The notes under the pieces: generated by a model
The model's input: only the letters and a program-made list of their open reading frames with translations
Told to the model about the DNA's origin: nothing
Databases searched by the model: none
Made by a program: the position numbers and the translations under genes
Shown: positions 59,279 to 64,000 of the stretch, in pieces
How positions within the stretch are numbered: the first letter of the stretch is position 1
Layout of the letters: each line of letters starts with the position of its first letter
Source: Poecilobothrus nobilitatus
Taxonomy: Eukaryota; Arthropoda; Insecta; Diptera; Dolichopodidae
NCBI GenBank assembly: GCA_947095535.1
Contig: OX352773.1
Location: 266,530,515-266,594,514 of the forward strand
Reading direction: 5' to 3'
Length of the DNA stretch: 64,000 bases

Positions 59279-61344
59279 ATGACTTCTAAAGAATTGTATA
59301 TTGAAACTTCAGATGACGATTGTAAGTAAAATTCTTATACATATTAAAATAATAAAGTATTTGTTAATTTTTAAAATAAAATAAATCTTCAAATAATCCT
59401 TTCAAGAACAAAAAACTAGTTTTAGGTACATCACTAGACAATAATGGTCGATGTGATTTTGAGAATTTTAAAAAGTGGCCTACCGCTGCAACTCAATTAT
59501 TAATCAACCTCAGATTATCTTTAGATGATAAATTTTCATCAGGATATGTTATGAAGAAAACTTTATGGAAGAAAATATCACAAATATTGGTAGAAAATGG
59601 TTTTGAATTTCCTTCCTCTGCTTGTGAAGCTAAATTTAAAGGAATTAAATTAACATATAAACGAAATATTAAAAAATTAAAAAAAAATCCAGACGCAGAA
59701 ATTGTATGGCCTTATTTTAAATTATTACATGAACGTTATGGTGAAACAGAAAATAAATTAGGCGATGAATCCGATGATACAACAAGTAATCAGGCTTTTG
59801 AATACGGCTCTGGAAATGGAACTGATCCTAAATTAAATGAAGATGAAACAACTGGAATTCATATTAAGTGGCCGTATACAGCTGTAGAACTACTAATAGC
59901 AACAAGATTATCAATGGAAAAAAAGTTTAATTGTACCTATGGCTCCAAAAAAGTACTTTGGAACAAAATTAGCTTTGAATTAAATAAAAATGGATTTCTT
60001 TATAGTGGCGAAGCTTGTGCCACTAAGTTTAAAGGACTATTAGTAACTTACAAGCGAAATTTAAAAAATAAAAATGAAATTGGCAAAGAAATAACTTGGC
60101 CTTATTTTGAAAAATTACATCAAATATTTGAAAATAATCAAAAGACCTTAGTTAAGTATATCAGTCAATCAAACGAAGCTAATGACATTTCATTCAATAC
60201 AAATTTGGCAGATGTAAATACTAATCTACAATTTCACATATCTGATGAAGATGAAGGAAAAATTTGGAATGCTGAAGCGATTCGTTTATTAATAATTAAA
60301 AGAGGGGAAATGCATGATGATTTTATTAATGGCCGTTGTTCAAAAAAACATCTATGGATAGATGTAGCACAATTTTTAAAAAATCATGGAATAGAAACAA
60401 GCGCGGAATGTTGTCGAGAAAAATTTAAGGGTCTTGTTTTAACATATAGAAGAAATTTAAAAAAGTATTACATAAATGATAAATCTATTACATGGCCATT
60501 TTTTAAAATAATGTTTCTAAATTTCGGAAACAATAAATCCGTTTATAACCAAACTTCTGACTCAAGATATAATGAAAAACTCTGGTCGGAAGATTCATCA
60601 AATGATAGCTTTGATAATGATAATGTTGATGTAACTAATGCACACAGTAATTCGGAAAATACGGAATTTGAGGATTGCAATACTAAAGTAGAATGGAATT
60701 TAGAATCAATTTCAACATTACTTAAACTTAGGTTGAAAATGAATAAAGATTTTGAAGATCATATAATTTCTAAAAGTTATTTATGGAAAGATGTTTCTAA
60801 AAAAATGAAACAAAATGGATTTTTCTTCAGTAACAAAGATTGTGAATCAAAATTTAAAAATATTTTAGAAACCTATATAGCAAATAAAACAAAAAGTAAT
60901 CTATATGAGAATGAAAATACTTGGGCTGTTAATCATTTAATGGAACAAATCTACCCAAATAAAATAGATTTAAATTGTAATTTATATCCATTTTTTTATT
61001 TAACAAATATAAATATTTAAATTTTTGTAATTATAGACAGCAAAAAAACTGATTTGAAATTTGCAAATCAAGAAGTAAAAGAAAAGGTGAAGTTCCATAT
61101 ATTAGCAGAAATGTTCAATTCATCATCTTCAGATTATGAATCTTTTTCATTGTCTGACTTCCACGAAGATAAAACAGAACGAAAGCGCCAGTTTGTCAAG
61201 AAACATAGAAAATTAGTAAATAAGCGTTTAAAAATAGAAGAAAAACGAAATGAGCTTTTGGAACGGAAAATTGAAGCAGCTGAGAAAAAGAACCTATTGT
61301 TTGCCGAATTTATTGATATTTTGAAAAATAAAAATATTTTTTAA
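59279..61344 (+). CDS. Protein with four tandem Myb/SANT-like (trihelix-type) domains
   Basis: Model: exons 59279-59321, 59426-60976, 61037-61344; 633 residues. Four copies of one domain lie at about 32-120, 163-249, 295-382 and 438-524. Each starts W(P/N)x(T/A/E)xx(Q/E/I/S)LLI-type helix with (R/K)L, then a KKxLWxxIS helix (L/V)xxNGF, then C(E/A/R)xKFKGxxxTY(K/R)RN with a basic patch, and ends (E/S)I(V/T)WP(Y/F)F. This matches Myb/SANT-like, MADF-type and trihelix DNA-binding domains. Copy 4 is the most worn: the basic patch reads TYIANKTKSN and the final WPYF is lost. A coiled coil (KRLKIEEKRNELLERKIEAA, about 595-620) closes the protein, as in trihelix proteins where it mediates dimerisation. 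Linkers are acidic. The last intron (60 bp) is inferred from phase and a GTAATT donor; without it the protein would end at 61020 after 545 residues. Confidence 0.8.
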
Positions 61345-61430
61345 AATCATCCAATTTAGTTTAACTTTTAATATAATAATATGGTTTGTAATGCAAATAC
61401 TAAACGAAAATCTCGCAGAATATAAAATAA

Positions 61431-61952
<522 letters not shown>

Positions 61953-62316
61953 ATTTAATTATTATTTTCATTTATTGATGTTTTAAATTAAAATATAACG
62001 TTATTGTTAATAAAAGCAAAATTGATAGATAATACAATACAATAAAATTTACTTTGTTTTAATATTGTAATTGTCATTTGTCAATTATTCAGTGTTGAGT
62101 GTACTGAACTGCAACTGAGTAGATTAGACAACCTTTAGATTTTAGAAGTTTAGACCATTAGACAACTCACTCACACCATCTCACACACAAGCCAACCCAA
62201 CTAACCAAAAAAATGTAAACAAATGACTTAATAATGACAGTTTTGTTTCTATTTAATTGTCATTATCCGATATTCTTTTAACCAAGTTTTAACTGTTTTA
62301 ACAAGTCCATAGATAT
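61953..62316. other. 5' flank of ZCCHC10
   Basis: Includes a patch with TTAGACAACC / TTAGACCATTAGACAACTCACTCACACCATCTCACACACAAGCC at 62120-62195 of higher complexity. No gene; promoter elements not assignable. Confidence 0.4.
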
Positions 62317-62850
62317 TTTATTTATTTATTTATTTCTTGTTCAAAATATACAATTACTTTTGGAATACATTATTTTAATTACATATGAGTGTGTTGACAA
62401 CTCATACAGCTAGTAACTGGTGTGGAGTTGTCGTTTCTCCATTTTACTTCGTGTAGTTGTCTTTTGATATTTTATTCCCAGCATTGTTTTGTCTGCTTGC
62501 TACATTAAGTAAATAGAGATGTACATATTTGCTTTTATATACTTTATCGCCTTTTTTTTAAACTCTGCAACATTTTTACTTTCTTTTATTATTTTCGGCA
62601 TAGTGTTGTAGAAATTTATGGCCGTTGGAAGTAAACTTTTTTATGTAGTTGCATTCTGCTGCTAGGTATGTCTAAAAGCTCCTTATTTCTGGTGTCCCTA
62701 TTGGAGATGGCATACCTACATTTCCATTTGATATTGTTTTTTGTTAATTTGTTGGATGTTTTGAAGACGAATATTGCCTTTTCTAATGTGATGATTTTCT
62801 AATGTGATCCCTTATTTTGTTGATATTTGTTTCCGCAAACATAGATAATA
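62317..62850 (-). mobile_element. Non-LTR retrotransposon 3' end with (AAAT)n tail
   Basis: On the minus strand the translation contains the LINE C-terminal phrase RYAISNRDTRNKELLDIPSS, then RMQLHKKVYFQRP, with stops, followed further on by the phrase CGATTGTCAACTCC-type remnant and a 3' tail of AAATAAATAAATAAAT (62317-62334 on the plus strand as ATTTATTT). Such tails are typical of CR1/Jockey-like LINEs. Only the last part is present and it is inactive. It is a different copy and possibly a different family from those at 31.9 and 42 kb. Confidence 0.7.
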
Positions 62851-62996
62851 TATACCACTAAAAATATCAAATCATGCCTTAATTAATACCAACAAAATTG
62901 TTTTGTTTTTAAAAATTTAAGTGATTTCGTACATTCGTTTATATTTGGTACAAAATACAAATTATAATTGCAAAATACAAATTTTTCAGGGTTGCC

Positions 62997-63757
62997 ACTC
63001 TGAAAAAAATTTGTTTACCAAATTGGTTTTAAAATGTTACCAAATGGACAAAAAAGTTACTAAAATATTGGATATTGAAACACAATGGTTTTGCCTGATA
63101 TTAAAATTTATTTATATATTATAAAAATAAACAAAACAATTATTCATATATGCAACATAAAAAAACAAAGAAAACAATTCATATATACAAAAACTAAAAA
63201 AAAAAAATAACAAATTCTGAAGAAACAAAAAATGTTAAAACTTAAATCACTTAAGTATTTATCACCAAACAATATTAATTGTCAAGGAACATAAAATTTT
63301 TAAAGTAAAATATGTAAAACCTTTAGAACCCAAAAAATTATATATATATATATGTATATAACTTAAACTAAAATTCATTTTTGGCAGACCAAACTCTACA
63401 AGCCGATTTATTTCCTTTATCCAGTTCCTTAGCCACTTCCTTTCTTCTCTTTTAGCCATAAACATTTCTCTGTCCACTGCATCTGGAATTTCCTGTGATA
63501 TTTTTCACGTTCACTACTCACTACTTAAAAATTTTGTTTTAAACAAACTGAAAATATTTCGTTAATGTTTTGTAATTACGTTAAAACTATGTAATTATGT
63601 GGTAGCTAAACATAGTTCATTATTTTCAAAAATGGTTTTTTTTAAAAATTGGTCCTATTTTAATTTCTATTCTCCAAATTATTATATCTATTATATCTTA
63701 TATTTATCTGAATAAAATTACCAAATTTGGTAGAAAATTACCAAAGTGGCAACCCTG
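62997..63757. mobile_element. hAT-like MITE with CAGGGTTGCCACT ends
   Basis: CAGGGTTGCCACTCTG at 62997-63012 is inverted as AGTGGCAACCCTG ending at 63757. Inside both ends the phrases TACCAAATTGG/ACCAAATTTGG recur. The end sequence and CAGGG start suggest hAT, but the flanking 8 bases do not match. The frame at 63262-63477 minus starts with DREMFMAKREERKWLRNWIK and is not recognised. Confidence 0.6.
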
Positions 63758-64000
63758 TTTTTAAGCATACATACATATGTGTATGTGGATATTTATGTTA
63801 TATGTATGTGCGGACTGTGAGATTCTGAATTAGAGGAGGTTTTAGAGTTAAATCACAGGAAGCAAATACATATAGTTTTGTACAATTTTGGAACTTATGG
63901 GGCTTTAGAACTTTTATGGAAGCAAAACTAAATTATAGTTGAAAAAGTGCCCCATAAGTTCCAAAGCAGTGGAAGTAGACTTCTCTTCCATTTAAGAGCC
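63758..64000. repeat. Window end with a perfect 17-bp inverted repeat
   Basis: TTTGGAACTTATGGGGC at 63887-63903 is exactly inverted at 63949-63965 with a 45-base spacer. No gene is seen; the window ends within this region. Confidence 0.6.

Noticed and set aside
61021..61053. Separate small gene at 61054-61344 after the Myb/SANT protein
   Set aside because: A GTAATT donor at 60977 and a TTATAG acceptor at 61036 join it in phase to the upstream frame, and a C-terminal coiled coil is usual for such proteins.

Overview
This window comes from an insect nuclear genome that is extremely AT-rich (long poly-A/T runs and TACATA/TATGTA microsatellite tracts everywhere). All gene models below were reconstructed by eye from open frames, splice signals with matching phases, and remembered family sequence. 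Short introns (51 to 70 bp), conserved insect gene content and an MBD2/3 protein that opens like the fly one point to an insect, possibly a fly; I cannot name the species.

The first 30 kb is gene-poor. It holds one lineage-specific Asn/Ser-rich two-exon gene (18595-20637, minus) in a sea of AT-rich DNA and transposon relics: a hAT element with perfect 8-bp target duplications (2017-3410), a family of repeat-bearing elements with terminal inverted repeats (4752-6026 plus at least five broken relatives up to 13.1 kb), a second unrelated element of the same architecture (24366-25466), MITEs at 7562-7774 and 21563-22271, a complete tRNA-derived SINE with 12-bp target duplications (17131-17588), and a perfect 21-bp hairpin (15718-15763).

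From 30.8 kb on the window is gene-dense and conserved: KDSR (sphingolipid synthesis, plus), GTF2H2/p44 of TFIIH (minus, convergent with KDSR), an FG-repeat nucleoporin of POM121/Nup153 type (minus), TIMMDC1 (complex I assembly, plus), an MBD2/3-like NuRD subunit that has lost most of its methyl-CpG-binding domain (minus, convergent), the TFIIA large subunit (plus), TMEM169 (minus) head-to-head with SNAPC5 (plus), a protein with four tandem Myb/SANT-like domains (plus), and ZCCHC10 (minus, convergent). Four of these serve transcription (TFIIH, TFIIA, SNAPc, NuRD), but nothing in the sequence shows this is more than chance neighbourhood.

Mobile DNA also sits between and inside these genes: non-LTR retrotransposon fragments in KDSR intron 3 (31860-32340), at 41930-42770 and, inverted, at 51060-51710, and at 62317-62850; an internally deleted hAT with perfect target duplications carrying a nested pogo-like MITE (43904-44892); and a Harbinger-like element with 50-bp inverted repeats (47166-47792). 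No virus, toxin gene, CRISPR array or rRNA was seen.
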